NCBI RefSeq assembly: GCF_046736075.1
Contig: NZ_CP177163.1
Span: 4,154,001 to 4,218,000, forward strand
Source of the DNA: Stenotrophomonas sp046736075
GTDB lineage: Bacteria > Pseudomonadota > Gammaproteobacteria > Xanthomonadales > Xanthomonadaceae
Direction: 5' to 3'
DNA: 64,000 bases
This document shows, piece after piece, positions 33,176-42,071 of this stretch (position 1 is its first letter; the number at the start of each line of letters is the position of its first letter). The notes below the pieces were generated by a model. That model ran no database searches. It saw only the letters and a list, made by a program, of their open reading frames with translations, and had not been told where the DNA came from. The translations under genes and the position numbers were made by a program.

Positions 33176-34393
33176 ATGAAAAGGATGGCATGGCTGTTGA
33201 TGGTGGCGGGTGTGGCAGGGTCGGGTGCGGTCGCTGCGCAGGACGCCGAAACGGACGAGGAACTGGCGGTGGCGGTGAAGGCCTACATGGCCGGCCACGA
33301 TCAGGTGACGATGGACGAGGCCGTACGCCGGCTGCAGGTCCAGACCGAGCTCGCCCCGTTCAGCGAGAATCTCCAGGGCGAGTTCGCCGAGCGGTTTACC
33401 GCGATCCGGTTGATGCACGCCCCCGACCAGTACATCCGCGTGGATCTCAAAGGCGATCGCCCGGTGCCCTCGCGGGTGATCCGCACGGCGAGCGGCGAGA
33501 CCCGGGTGGAATTCCGTGTCGGACGCGCCTTCACCCAGGAGGAGTTCCGCACACGGATCAAGGACACCGCCCCCTTGATCCGCAGCCTGATTCCGGGCGT
33601 ATCGGGCATCACCGGTTTTGCGAGCGACAACCGCGTGGTGGTGAGTATCGAAGGCAATGCCGACGAAGCGGCCCGGTACGCGCGGGTGCTGCCGAAGATC
33701 GAGCGCGTATCCGGGTTGAAGGTGGAACTGGAGCACTCGCAGGGCAGGGAAAGCAACGCCTCCAATGCCAGCGGTGGCGCGGTACTGCAGAACAACAATG
33801 ACTACTGCACCACCGGCTTTGCCGTGCTGCACAAGGCCACCAACACCCGCGGCATCATCACCGCCGCGCACTGTCCGGACGCGCTGATCTACGGCAACTA
33901 CGGCAGTACCCAGAACAACACCAAGGTGACCTTCCCGCTGACCTTCCAGAACGCCATTTTCGACGGCAGTCATGACGTGCAGTGGCACACCATCCCGGCG
34001 CCGCACAGCGTTACCCAGGAAGTGTTCGGCAGCTCGAACAGCGAGTACGGCAAGCGCTCGATCATGTTCATGTATGCGGCACCGATGGAGGACTCGAACC
34101 TGTGCTTTCGTGGCGCGGTGTCCGGCTACAGCTGTGGCCAGGTGGTGTCGGTGACGCATGTGCCGGAAGGAACCTGCGGGGCGAGCATCGTCTGCAACCC
34201 GGACTGGGTGCGGGTGGAGGGTAGTGCACTGTCCTGCACGGGCGGCGACAGTGGAGCGGCCGTGTTCTGGCAGAACTCCGGCTTCGGCATCGTCAAGTCC
34301 GGCAAGTGGACCGGCGCCGGCCCGGGCAACTGCGACAGGCTCACCGTGATGCCGTTTGGCCGGGTGTCCGCGCTGGGCCTTCGCGGCCTGTAG
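33176..34393 (+). CDS. Secreted trypsin-like serine protease
   Basis: A 405-residue protein with a signal peptide (KRMAWLLMVAGVAGSGAVAA) and a pro-region of about 190 residues before the protease domain. The chymotrypsin-fold triad is visible: His in GIITAAHCPD, Asp in FDGSHDVQWH, Ser in SCTGGDSGAAVFW. Several Cys pairs fit disulfides. The pro-region (TRVEFRVGRAFTQEEFRTRI) may act as chaperone or inhibitor, as in alpha-lytic protease relatives. The ATG at 33176 follows AGAGGA; an ATG five codons earlier is less well placed. A GC stem (about 34410-34447) follows. Confidence 0.85.
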   Translation: MKRMAWLLMVAGVAGSGAVAAQDAETDEELAVAVKAYMAGHDQVTMDEAVRRLQVQTELAPFSENLQGEFAERFTAIRLMHAPDQYIRVDLKGDRPVPSRVIRTASGETRVEFRVGRAFTQEEFRTRIKDTAPLIRSLIPGVSGITGFASDNRVVVSIEGNADEAARYARVLPKIERVSGLKVELEHSQGRESNASNASGGAVLQNNNDYCTTGFAVLHKATNTRGIITAAHCPDALIYGNYGSTQNNTKVTFPLTFQNAIFDGSHDVQWHTIPAPHSVTQEVFGSSNSEYGKRSIMFMYAAPMEDSNLCFRGAVSGYSCGQVVSVTHVPEGTCGASIVCNPDWVRVEGSALSCTGGDSGAAVFWQNSGFGIVKSGKWTGAGPGNCDRLTVMPFGRVSALGLRGL

Positions 34394-34599
34394 TCCGCGC
34401 GCTGGAACACCCCGTGTTCGCCGCTGCGTGGAGGCGGCGAACACGCTTCCGGCACGCCGCGTGAACATCATCCAGACGATGCGATGACGTGGCTGAATCG
34501 CAGGATTTTCGTGTCACGCGGGCATCATCTGCAATGCGGAAAAGTCAGTCCACCCGAGCAACACCACGGGCTTCCCGGAACAGACTGGAGTACACCGCA

Positions 34600-35049
34600 G
34601 TGACTACTGAATCGAAGACCACGCACAGCTTGAACGACCTCATCGAAATTGCCCGCGACGGCAAGGCGTTCTACACCGAAGCGGCGGGCAAGGTCGAAGA
34701 CGCCGAGCTTGCGGCGCTCTTCACCCGTATCGCCGGCGTCAAGGACGAGATCGTCCGTTCGCTGAGCACGACGGTGCTGGCCGCCGGCGGCAAACCGGCC
34801 GACCACGGCACGTTCGTCGGCAGCATGCAGCAGTTCTACGGCAAGGTGCGCGCTACGCTGGGCGACACGCAGTACGGCTATGTCGCCGAGCTGGAGGAGT
34901 CCGAAGATCGCCTGCTGAAGGCGTTCAAGGATGCCCTCACCGATGCAGACACCCCGCCGGCCGCGCGCGACCAGGTGCAGCGCCTGCTGCCGCAGGTGCA
35001 GGAGTGCCATGCCGTGATGCGCGACCGCAAGCACGCGATGAAGCGCTGA
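34600..35049 (+). CDS. PA2169-family four-helix-bundle protein
   Basis: A 149-residue helical protein of the DUF2383/PA2169 family: SLNDLIEIARDGKAFYTEAA, ELAALFTRIAGVKDEIVRSL, then two more amphipathic helices ending AVMRDRKHAMKR. The fold is ferritin-like; the role is unknown, with stress association in several bacteria. The GTG at 34600 follows TGGAG at good spacing; upstream in-frame codons give Arg/Ser-rich, unlikely sequence. A strong terminator follows. Confidence 0.85.
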   Translation: MTTESKTTHSLNDLIEIARDGKAFYTEAAGKVEDAELAALFTRIAGVKDEIVRSLSTTVLAAGGKPADHGTFVGSMQQFYGKVRATLGDTQYGYVAELEESEDRLLKAFKDALTDADTPPAARDQVQRLLPQVQECHAVMRDRKHAMKR

Positions 35050-35091
35050 CCGCGCGGCAGGCCGCCGTCTAACACGGTGGCCCGCCCAACG

Positions 35092-35121
35092 AAAACGCCC
35101 CGGCCTGCCGGGGCGTTTTTC
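35092..35121. terminator. Intrinsic terminator, possibly bidirectional
   Basis: Stem ACGCCCCGG/CCGGGGCGT with a four-base loop and a T-run (35116-35120), 45 bases after the PA2169-type gene. The A-run on the other side lets it also serve the opposite-strand gene that ends at 35120. Confidence 0.9.
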
Positions 35122-35374
35122 ATTTCGCGCAGTTCGGGCCGGCGCGAGCGCTGCAGGGATCGGCAGCCGGTTCCGGATGGCGCAGCGCACAGACCCAGTC
35201 CAGCATCATGCAGTCGATCCGGGTGGCCTCGGCCGGCCACTGCTGCACCAGATGCTCACGGATCAGGTCGTAGCGCGCCCAGCGTTCGGCCAGCCGCACC
35301 TCGCTGCGCCAGAGCCGGGCAAGCGACTCGCGCGCGAACTGGAATTCCGCTTGCTGGTGGGCAGTGGCGGGCAT
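35120..35374 (-). CDS. Hypothetical 84-residue protein
   Basis: A short helical protein rich in Arg, Trp and Ala (LARLWRSEVRLAERWARYDL, IDCMMLDWVCALRHPEP) with four Cys residues. No signal peptide or known domain. The ATG at 35374 lacks a clear ribosome site. It ends at the shared terminator. About 220 bases upstream hold no recognised feature. Confidence 0.45.
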   Translation of the reverse strand: MPATAHQQAEFQFARESLARLWRSEVRLAERWARYDLIREHLVQQWPAEATRIDCMMLDWVCALRHPEPAADPCSARAGPNCAK

Positions 35375-35592
35375 GGCGACGCGTGGTATCCAGGGGTGGC
35401 CGCGGGGGCGGCGTGGCGCACTGTGCGGCGCTGCGCGACGCGTTGCAACTACCGTCCGTCCGAATCCTGTCCCTGGCCCGTGTTCATGAAGAACGACTGT
35501 CGGAAAGCGGATAGCGGGGCACCACCGACGGTGGCGTACGGGGGGTGGGGAATTGGTGCATACTCAAAACCAGAGACCGTTTTGGATCCCCT

Positions 35593-35880
35593 ATGGAACA
35601 CATGCGTTGGCTGACGCTTCGTCTTGGCAACAATCAATCCATCGGACCCAAGGCGCTGATGGATCTGTGGTCCAATGCGTGCGAGACGAACCAGTCCTCG
35701 GTATCGCGTGAATCGCTGCCGGGCAAGTCCACCTCCTATGCCCTGCACGCGCCAACCTCGCTGGCATATCCCAAGCGGGCCGAGCTGCGCATGCGCAAAC
35801 TGCTCGAAGAGGCCGGCTACACCTTCACCCTGGGCTCGCTGGCCGATCGCCCGGCACCGCAGCCGGTGCGCTTCCGCTGA
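35593..35880 (+). CDS. Hypothetical basic protein, 95 residues
   Basis: A Ser/Leu-rich basic protein (MEHMRWLTLRLGNNQSIGPK, SSVSRESLPGKSTSYALHAP, RAELRMRKLLEEAGYTFTLG). No membrane segment or known domain. The ATG at 35593 is taken as start because upstream codons show poor composition; ribosome site weak. It ends seven bases before the convergent GNAT gene. Confidence 0.5.
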   Translation: MEHMRWLTLRLGNNQSIGPKALMDLWSNACETNQSSVSRESLPGKSTSYALHAPTSLAYPKRAELRMRKLLEEAGYTFTLGSLADRPAPQPVRFR

Positions 35881-35887
35881 TCCGGCC

Positions 35888-36367
35888 TCAGCCGGCGTCC
35901 GCACCCAGCGGACGATGCATGATCCGGACCGGTACGCCACTGGCGTGGCGGGTCGATTCCAGCGGTTGCCACCCCAGCCGGGCGTACAGGCCGCCGTCGT
36001 CGACCTCGGTCTGCAGGTAGAGGTCGCGTACGCCCAACGGCGTGCCCCGCGCTACCAGCGCTTCGATCAGCGTTGCCGCCAGACCGGTGCCACGGTGTGA
36101 TGGCGCAACGTACACCCCGCCCAGCCAATGCTGGCGCTCCGGACGCTCGGTGCGCTCGTGGAATTTCAGCTGCGCGGCGGCCACCGGCACCTCGTTTTCC
36201 ACGGCCACCAGCAGCAGAGGGAGTTCGTCCGATTGCAGGAAAACTTCGAGGCGCTGCTGCTCATCGGCCAGCGTGCGTCCCGGCACATGGCACCCCCACG
36301 TGTCGAAGTACCACCGGGCGAGGAGGGGCATCCATTCGGGATGCTCACTGAGGGCATGGAACTGCAT
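35888..36367 (-). CDS. GNAT-family N-acetyltransferase
   Basis: A 159-residue acetyltransferase. The acetyl-CoA loop appears as WLGGVYVAPSHRGTGLAATL (about residues 82-101) and is followed by VRDLYLQTEVDDGGLYARLGW, the usual motif B with the catalytic Tyr region. It starts at the ATG at 36367, divergent from an AraC-type regulator 122 bases away. The substrate is unknown. Confidence 0.83.
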   Translation of the reverse strand: MQFHALSEHPEWMPLLARWYFDTWGCHVPGRTLADEQQRLEVFLQSDELPLLLVAVENEVPVAAAQLKFHERTERPERQHWLGGVYVAPSHRGTGLAATLIEALVARGTPLGVRDLYLQTEVDDGGLYARLGWQPLESTRHASGVPVRIMHRPLGADAG

Positions 36368-36489
36368 CGTGGCACCTGAATGAATGGCCGCCCGACTATA
36401 TAGCATCGGGCCCAGCCCGCACCGCTGCCGTTTGCGCCCAGCCGCCGCCGCGCCCACACTGGATCGTGCCGCCCTCCGTCGCCGTCCCC

Positions 36490-37221
36490 ATGTCTGTCGC
36501 GCCCACCTTCCACCTCCGCAGCTACGGTGCCACCTCGAACGTGGACCGGCACGACTACCTGCAATGGGTGTTGCCGGTATGCGGTGACCTGGCGTTCGAG
36601 CTGGAAGGGCGCGGGTCCACGCTGGACCGCCTGCTGGGCGCTACGGTGGTGCCCGGTGCGGGTCACGCGCAGAGCGCCCGCGGCGAGAACTGCTTCCTGA
36701 TCGTGGACTGCCCGGTGAACCTGCTCGACGACGACGACCTGCAGCACTGGCAGCGGCAGCCGTGGCTGGCCGTGTCCGGGGCGGTGCGTGGGCTGGTACG
36801 TACGGCTGTTGCGCAAGCCGATGCACAGGGGCAGGTGGCGGCCGATCTGGCGCAGCGCGGTCTGCCGCTGCTGCTGCAGTCGTTCGGGCGGGCCGGTGGG
36901 CGCGCGCGCCTGCATGCGCTGTGCGCCGGCATCGACGCGCAGCCCGGGCAGGCCTGGCCGGTGGCGCGCATGGCGGCGCAGGCCGGCGTCAGCGGCAGCC
37001 GGCTGCACGCGCTGTTCCGTGAAGCGTTCGACCTGACCCCGCAGGCGTGGGTGGCGGCCAGCCGGCTGCGCTGGGCGCGGGCGCAGTTGGCCGGAAGTGA
37101 TCTGCCCATCGCGCAGATCGCGGTGCAGGCGGGGTACTCCGAACAGAGCGCGCTGACCCGTGCGCTGCGCCGCGAGTGCGGCGTGACCCCCACCGACGTG
37201 CGGCGCAACGCGCGGCAGTAG
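36490..37221 (+). CDS. AraC-family transcriptional regulator
   Basis: A 243-residue regulator. The C-terminal DNA-binding domain has both HTHs: PVARMAAQAGVSGSRLHALF and LPIAQIAVQAGYSEQSALTR, then ECGVTPTDVRR. The N-terminal cupin-like part begins TFHLRSYGATSNVDRHDYLQ, typical of regulators paired with exporters. It lies 72 bases before an EamA permease on the same strand, which it probably controls. The ATG at 36490 has no strong ribosome site; a GTG eight codons upstream is possible. Confidence 0.85.
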   Translation: MSVAPTFHLRSYGATSNVDRHDYLQWVLPVCGDLAFELEGRGSTLDRLLGATVVPGAGHAQSARGENCFLIVDCPVNLLDDDDLQHWQRQPWLAVSGAVRGLVRTAVAQADAQGQVAADLAQRGLPLLLQSFGRAGGRARLHALCAGIDAQPGQAWPVARMAAQAGVSGSRLHALFREAFDLTPQAWVAASRLRWARAQLAGSDLPIAQIAVQAGYSEQSALTRALRRECGVTPTDVRRNARQ

Positions 37222-37293
37222 TTCCGGTCAAGACGGGCAGGGGCGCCTTGCCTACACTGCCGCGTCCAGAACCTGCAGGGCCGGCACAGGCGC

Positions 37294-38241
37294 ATGAATA
37301 GATCGATCGGATGGGGTATCGCCAATGGCATCGCAGCCGGCGCGTTATGGGGCGTGGTGTTTCTGGCGCCGGCGATGCTGGCCAGCTTCCGTGCCGACCA
37401 GTTGTCGGCAGGCCGCTACCTGGTCTACGGGTTGATCGCGGTGGTGCTGCTTGCGCCCCGTTGGCGGCAGCTGCGCGGGCGGCTGGGCATGGCCGAATGG
37501 CGTGGCCTGCTGTGGCTGAGCCTGGCCGGCAACCTGGTCTACTTCCTGCTGCTGGCCACGGCCGTGCAGTGGGCCGGTGGCGCAGCGGCCTCGCTGATCG
37601 TGGGCCTGATTCCGGTGGTGGTGACCCTGGCGGGCGTGCGCGAGGAGGGCGCGGTGCCGCTGCGCCGGCTGGCACCGGCGCTGCTGCTGTGCCTGTGCGG
37701 GGTGGCGCTGGTTGGCTACGAAGCGCTGCAGGCCGAGCACGCGGAGGGATCGACCACGCAGCGTCTGCTCGGGCTGCTGTGTGCGATCGGCGCACTGTTC
37801 TCGTGGGCGGTGTACTCGATCGGCAACAGCCGCTGGCTGGCGCGCCGCCCCGACCTGAGCGGCCACGACTGGTCATTGCTGACCGGCGTGGCCACCGGTG
37901 CGCTGGCCCTGCTGCTGGTGCCCACCGCGTTCTTCGCCGGCACGCCCGCGCACCCGCCGGCACAGTGGGGCCTGTTCTGGCTGATCAGCGCCGGTGTGGC
38001 GGTGGTGGCCTCGGTGCTGGGCAATGCGTGCTGGAACCGGGCGAGCCGGCATCTGCCGTTGACGCTCACCGGGCAGATGATCGTGTTCGAAACCCTGTTC
38101 GCGCTGCTCTACGGATTCGCCTGGCAGCAACGCTGGCCCACGCACATGGAGACGGTGGCGATCATCTGCCTGGTGTCCGGCGTGCTGTTGTGCGCACACG
38201 CGCATCGGCCGCCCCGGGCGGTGGCCGAGCACGCCGGCTGA
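37294..38241 (+). CDS. EamA/DMT-family permease
   Basis: A 315-residue transporter with about ten hydrophobic helices in two EamA repeats (IANGIAAGALWGVVFLAPAM at the start, LTLTGQMIVFETLFALLYGF near the end). It ends in a short charged cytosolic tail. Position behind an AraC regulator suggests inducible export of a metabolite. This is the second EamA protein in the window and is not close in sequence to the first. Confidence 0.87.
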   Translation: MNRSIGWGIANGIAAGALWGVVFLAPAMLASFRADQLSAGRYLVYGLIAVVLLAPRWRQLRGRLGMAEWRGLLWLSLAGNLVYFLLLATAVQWAGGAAASLIVGLIPVVVTLAGVREEGAVPLRRLAPALLLCLCGVALVGYEALQAEHAEGSTTQRLLGLLCAIGALFSWAVYSIGNSRWLARRPDLSGHDWSLLTGVATGALALLLVPTAFFAGTPAHPPAQWGLFWLISAGVAVVASVLGNACWNRASRHLPLTLTGQMIVFETLFALLYGFAWQQRWPTHMETVAIICLVSGVLLCAHAHRPPRAVAEHAG

Positions 38242-38336
38242 CCGGCAGGCCGCGCGCTGCAAGGATGGTCACATTCGCAACCGTTTCGCCGAGGTTGCGT
38301 GGCGTTGGCTGCATCGGTTTTTTTGCAACGCAGCAC

Positions 38337-38365
38337 TTGACAGCCCCGGGGCCGGCGTAGTTTTC
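38337..38365 (+). promoter_or_regulatory. Probable thr operon promoter
   Basis: A consensus -35 TTGACA (38337-38342) is followed after 15 bases by TAGTTT (38358-38363). This places transcription start at or just before the leader peptide ATG. Confidence 0.6.
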
Positions 38366-38372
38366 TTGCCGC

Positions 38373-38501
38373 ATGGACCTGCGTACCGCTACCGCCCTGA
38401 CGTCGCTTCCCGCCTTTGCGGGTCGCCCGGTCATGGCCGCCGGTACCACCACCATTACCACCGTCACCACTCGCCTGGTGCGGCCCGTCGTCTTCGCGTA
38501 A
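38373..38501 (+). CDS. thrL: thr operon leader peptide
   Basis: A 42-codon frame from ATG 38373 to TAA 38499-38501. Codons 25-33 read Thr-Thr-Thr-Ile-Thr-Thr-Val-Thr-Thr, the regulatory cluster expected for ribosome-stalling control by threonyl- and isoleucyl-tRNA. It sits directly downstream of a good promoter and 87 bases before thrA. Other residues (ALTSLPAFAGRPVMAA) look unconstrained. The peptide itself needs no function; its translation rate is the signal. Confidence 0.88.
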   Translation: MDLRTATALTSLPAFAGRPVMAAGTTTITTVTTRLVRPVVFA

Positions 38502-38515
38502 TTTCCGAAAACCAC

Positions 38516-38588
38516 GGCCCCGCACCCAGATCAGGTTGCGGGGGATGCCTTCAGCCTGAATGACGCGGGGCCTCGAATCGAGGTCAGC
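38516..38588 (+). promoter_or_regulatory. thr attenuator-like structures; thrA ribosome site in a hairpin
   Basis: GGCCCCGC (38516-38523) can pair with GCGGGGCC (38565-38572), enclosing a smaller stem TTCAG/CTGAA. The overlapping CCTCG-AAT-CGAGG hairpin holds the thrA ribosome site GAGG. No T-run follows, so a classic intrinsic terminator is absent. The two stems compete for the same bases, which would let leader translation decide access to the thrA start. Confidence 0.55.
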
Positions 38589-41111
38589 ATGTCTTCTGCC
38601 GCCGTTCCACCCCGTTCCGCCGATGCCTCCGCTGCTGCCGCGCCGTTGCGTGCGGCGACGGCGACCGTGGTTCACAAGTTCGGCGGCACCTCGGTCGCCG
38701 ACGCCGAGCGCTACCGCCACGTGGCCCAGCTGCTGCTGGCGCGCGAGGAGGCCACCCAGGTCACCGTGGTCTCGGCGATGAAGGGCGTGACCGATGCCCT
38801 GATCGCGCTGGCGGGGCTGGCGGCCGACAACGCGCCGTCCTGGCGCGAGCACTGGCACGACCTGCGGGCGCGGCATCGCGGTGCGGCGGTAGCACTGCTG
38901 GGCGAGCATGCCGGCGCGACCGTGGAATGGCTGGACGCGCGTTTCGACCACCTGGCCGAGGTGCTGGGCGCACTGGCGGTGATCGGCGAGCTGCCCGCCG
39001 AGGTGCTCGACCGGGTGCAGGGGCTGGGTGAGGTCTACTCGGCGCACCTGCTGGGCCACTACCTGCAGGCCACCGGCGAGGCGTGCGAGGTGCTGGATGC
39101 GCGCGACGTGCTGGTAGTGGATCGCGGCGAGCTGGGCGTGGACGTGGACTGGGCCGTGAGCGCGCAGCGCCTGCAGCAGTGGCGACTGGCGCATCCGGCG
39201 CCGCGCGTGGTCGCCACCGGCTTCGTCGCCCGTGATCGCCGCGACCGCGTGACCACCCTCGGCCGCAACGGCAGCGACTACTCCGGTGCCATTTTCGCCG
39301 CGCTGTTCAATGCCGATGAACTGCACATCTGGACCGATGTGGACGGCGTGCTGTCGGCCGATCCGCGCGTTGTCCCCGAAGCGGTGCAGCTGGAGGCGCT
39401 GAGTTACGACGAAGCCTGCGAGCTGGCCTATTTCGGCGCCAAGGTGGTGCACCCGCAGACCATGTCGCCCGCGATCGAACGCGGTCTGCCGATCATCATC
39501 CGCAACACGTTCCGGCCCGATCATCCGGGCACGCGGATCACCGCCGAGCGCACCGCGTCCGGCCCGATCAAGGGCCTGACCTTGAGTCCGGACCTGGCGG
39601 TGCTGAACCTGGAAGGCACCGGCCTGATCGGCGTGCCGGGGACGGCCGAACGCGTGTTCGCGGCGTTGCGCAACGCGCACGTTTCGGTGGTGATGATCTC
39701 GCAGGGCTCGTCCGAGCACTCCATCTGCTGCGTGGTCCGGCAGGCTGAAGTGGCGCGCGGCCGCGATGCGCTGCTGCATGCGTTCGCGCATGAGCTGGGG
39801 CTGGGGCAGGTGCAGCGGGTGCAGGTCACCGACAACGTGAGCGTGCTGGCCGCGGTGGGCGACGGCATGGCCGGGCAACCCGGTGTTGCCGCGCGGCTGT
39901 TCGAGTCGCTTGGCCGCGCGCAGGTGAACATTCTGGCGATCGCGCAGGGCTCGTCCGAGCGCAACATCTCGGTGGCGGTGGACAGCCGGCACGCCACCAA
40001 GGCGCTGCGCGCGGCGCACGCCGGCTTCTGGCTGTCCCCGCAGACCTTCGCGGTCGGCGTGATCGGCCCCGGCAACGTGGGTGCGGCACTGCTGGACCAG
40101 CTGCAGGGCGCGCAGGCCTCGCTGCTGGGCCGGGCCAATCTGGACCTGCGGCTGCGCGCGGTCGCTTCGCGCAGCCGCATGCTGCTGGACCCGCGCCGCC
40201 TGCAGGGACCGTGGCGCGATGCGTTGGCGGCCGGCGGCGTGCCGAGCGATCTGGACGCCTTCACCGCACACCTGCTGTCGGCGCACCTGCCGCATGCGGT
40301 GATCATCGACTGCAGCGGCAGTGCCGAGGTGGCCGACCGCTACGCCGGCTGGCTGGCGGCCGGCATCCATGTGGTCACCCCGAACAAGCAGGCCGGCGCC
40401 GGTCCACTGGAGCGCTACCACGCCATCCGCGATGCGGCCGCCGCCAGCGGTGCGCGCTTCCGCTACGAAGCGACGGTTGGCGCCGGGCTGCCGGTGATCA
40501 CCACGCTGCGCGACCTGGTCGATACCGGCGATGAAGTGCTGGCCATCGACGGCATCTTCTCCGGCACGCTGGCCTGGCTGTTCAACATGTACGACGGGCA
40601 GGTGCCGTTCTCGGCGCTGGTGGAGCAGGCGCGTGGCATGGGCTACACCGAGCCGGACCCGCGCGACGATCTGTCCGGTATCGACGTGGCACGGAAGCTG
40701 GTGATCCTCGCCCGCGAGGCCGGGCGCGAGCTGAGCCTGGCGCAGGTGCAGGTGGAGAGCCTGGTGCCCGAAGCACTGCGGCAGGCAACCGTGGACGGCT
40801 TCATGGCCGGGCTGGACGCGGTGGACGCGGTGTTCGCCGCGCGCCTGGCGCAGGCGCGGGAGCGGGGTGCGGTGCTGCGCTATGTGGCACGCCTGTCTGC
40901 GGAGGGCGCGTCGGTGGGCCTGGTCGAACTGCCGGCAGGGCATGCCTTCGCCGGCCTGCGGTTGACCGACAACGTGGTGCAGTTCACCACGCGCCGCTAC
41001 TGCGACAATCCGCTGGTGGTGCAGGGGCCGGGGGCGGGGCCGGACGTGACGGCGGCGGGCGTGTTCGCCGACCTGCTGCGCGTGGCGGCCGGTGAAGGGG
41101 CGCGCCTGTGA
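38589..41111 (+). CDS. thrA: Bifunctional aspartokinase/homoserine dehydrogenase I
   Basis: An 840-residue two-enzyme protein for the first and third steps from aspartate to threonine. Aspartokinase begins with KFGGTSVADA (about residue 25) and has the GRNGSDYSGAIFAALFNADE core. Two ACT regions follow (VMISQGSSEHSICCVV; ILAIAQGSSERNISVAV), the sites of threonine feedback. Homoserine dehydrogenase starts at GVIGPGNVGAALLDQ (about 490) and includes VVTPNKQAGAG and RYEATVGAGLPVI with the catalytic Lys/Glu region. The ATG follows GAGGTCAGC. It is coupled to thrB by GTGA. Confidence 0.97.
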   Translation: MSSAAVPPRSADASAAAAPLRAATATVVHKFGGTSVADAERYRHVAQLLLAREEATQVTVVSAMKGVTDALIALAGLAADNAPSWREHWHDLRARHRGAAVALLGEHAGATVEWLDARFDHLAEVLGALAVIGELPAEVLDRVQGLGEVYSAHLLGHYLQATGEACEVLDARDVLVVDRGELGVDVDWAVSAQRLQQWRLAHPAPRVVATGFVARDRRDRVTTLGRNGSDYSGAIFAALFNADELHIWTDVDGVLSADPRVVPEAVQLEALSYDEACELAYFGAKVVHPQTMSPAIERGLPIIIRNTFRPDHPGTRITAERTASGPIKGLTLSPDLAVLNLEGTGLIGVPGTAERVFAALRNAHVSVVMISQGSSEHSICCVVRQAEVARGRDALLHAFAHELGLGQVQRVQVTDNVSVLAAVGDGMAGQPGVAARLFESLGRAQVNILAIAQGSSERNISVAVDSRHATKALRAAHAGFWLSPQTFAVGVIGPGNVGAALLDQLQGAQASLLGRANLDLRLRAVASRSRMLLDPRRLQGPWRDALAAGGVPSDLDAFTAHLLSAHLPHAVIIDCSGSAEVADRYAGWLAAGIHVVTPNKQAGAGPLERYHAIRDAAAASGARFRYEATVGAGLPVITTLRDLVDTGDEVLAIDGIFSGTLAWLFNMYDGQVPFSALVEQARGMGYTEPDPRDDLSGIDVARKLVILAREAGRELSLAQVQVESLVPEALRQATVDGFMAGLDAVDAVFAARLAQARERGAVLRYVARLSAEGASVGLVELPAGHAFAGLRLTDNVVQFTTRRYCDNPLVVQGPGAGPDVTAAGVFADLLRVAAGEGARL

Positions 41112-42037
41112 GGGCGGATCTGGACCAGGCCCGCGCGTTCGCACCGGCGTCGGTCGGCAACGCGGCAGTTGGCTTCGACATTCTCGGCCATGCCATTGCC
41201 GGCGTCGGCGATACCGTGACGGTTCGCCGGATCGAGGCGCCGGAGGTGCGCATCGCCGCCATCCGTGGCACGCCGTTCGATCTTCCGTTGCGCGCCGAAG
41301 ACAACACCGCCGGGGCCGCGTTGATCGCGCTGCGCGAGGCGCTGGCGCTGCCGTTCGGCTTTGCCGTGGAGATCGACAAGGGCATCGCGCTGGGCTCGGG
41401 CATGGGCGGTTCTGCGGCATCGTGCGTGGCCGCACTGGTGGCGGCCAACGCACTGCTGGCGGTGCCGCTGGCGCGCGAAGCGCTGTATCCGTTCGCATTG
41501 ACCGGCGAGGCGGTGGCCAGCGGCGGCCGGCACGGCGACAACCTCGGGCCGATGCTGCTGGGCGGGCTGGTGCTGAGCACGGCCGATCGGCTGGTGCCGG
41601 TGCCGGTGCCGGCCGCGTGGCACAGCCTGCTGGTGCATCCCGAGGCGGTGCTGGAAACCCGGCGCGCCCGCGCGGCCCTGCAGGGCTCTTATGCGCTGTC
41701 GGAGTTCGTGGCGCAGAGCGCCAACCTGGCGCTGGTGCTCAGCGGCTGTTACACCGGCGATGCGACGCTGGTGCGGGCCGGCCTGCGCGATGTGCTGGTG
41801 GAGCCGCGCCGTGCCGGGCTGATCGGCGGCTTCCACGCCGCACGCGATGCCGCACTGGCGGCTGGCGCGATGGGTGCGAGCATTTCCGGCGCCGGTCCCA
41901 GCGTGTTCGCCTGGTTCGAACACGCGGCTGCGGCGCAGGCCGCACAGGCGGCGGTGCAACGTGCGTTCGCCGACGCCGGTTTCGACAGCCAGGCGTGGGT
42001 GTCGCCGTTGAACGCGCCCGGCGCACACCTGCTGTGA
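41108..42037 (+). CDS. thrB: Homoserine kinase
   Basis: A 309-residue GHMP kinase that phosphorylates homoserine. The ATP-binding loop GIALGSGMGGSAASCVAALV (about residue 94) is the GHMP signature; SVGNAAVGFDILGHA at the N-terminus and ASISGAGPSVFAWF near the C-terminus are the other family motifs. The GTG start overlaps the thrA stop (GTGA). thrC follows 34 bases downstream. Confidence 0.96.
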   Translation: MRADLDQARAFAPASVGNAAVGFDILGHAIAGVGDTVTVRRIEAPEVRIAAIRGTPFDLPLRAEDNTAGAALIALREALALPFGFAVEIDKGIALGSGMGGSAASCVAALVAANALLAVPLAREALYPFALTGEAVASGGRHGDNLGPMLLGGLVLSTADRLVPVPVPAAWHSLLVHPEAVLETRRARAALQGSYALSEFVAQSANLALVLSGCYTGDATLVRAGLRDVLVEPRRAGLIGGFHAARDAALAAGAMGASISGAGPSVFAWFEHAAAAQAAQAAVQRAFADAGFDSQAWVSPLNAPGAHLL

Positions 42038-42071
42038 GCGCTGCGATCCTTACCTATTCCCAGGACATCCG

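Noticed and set aside
38109..41498. Very long open frame antisense to thrA
   Set aside because: A GC-rich codon-bias shadow: His/Gln/Arg-rich, no domain, while thrA on the other strand is unmistakable.
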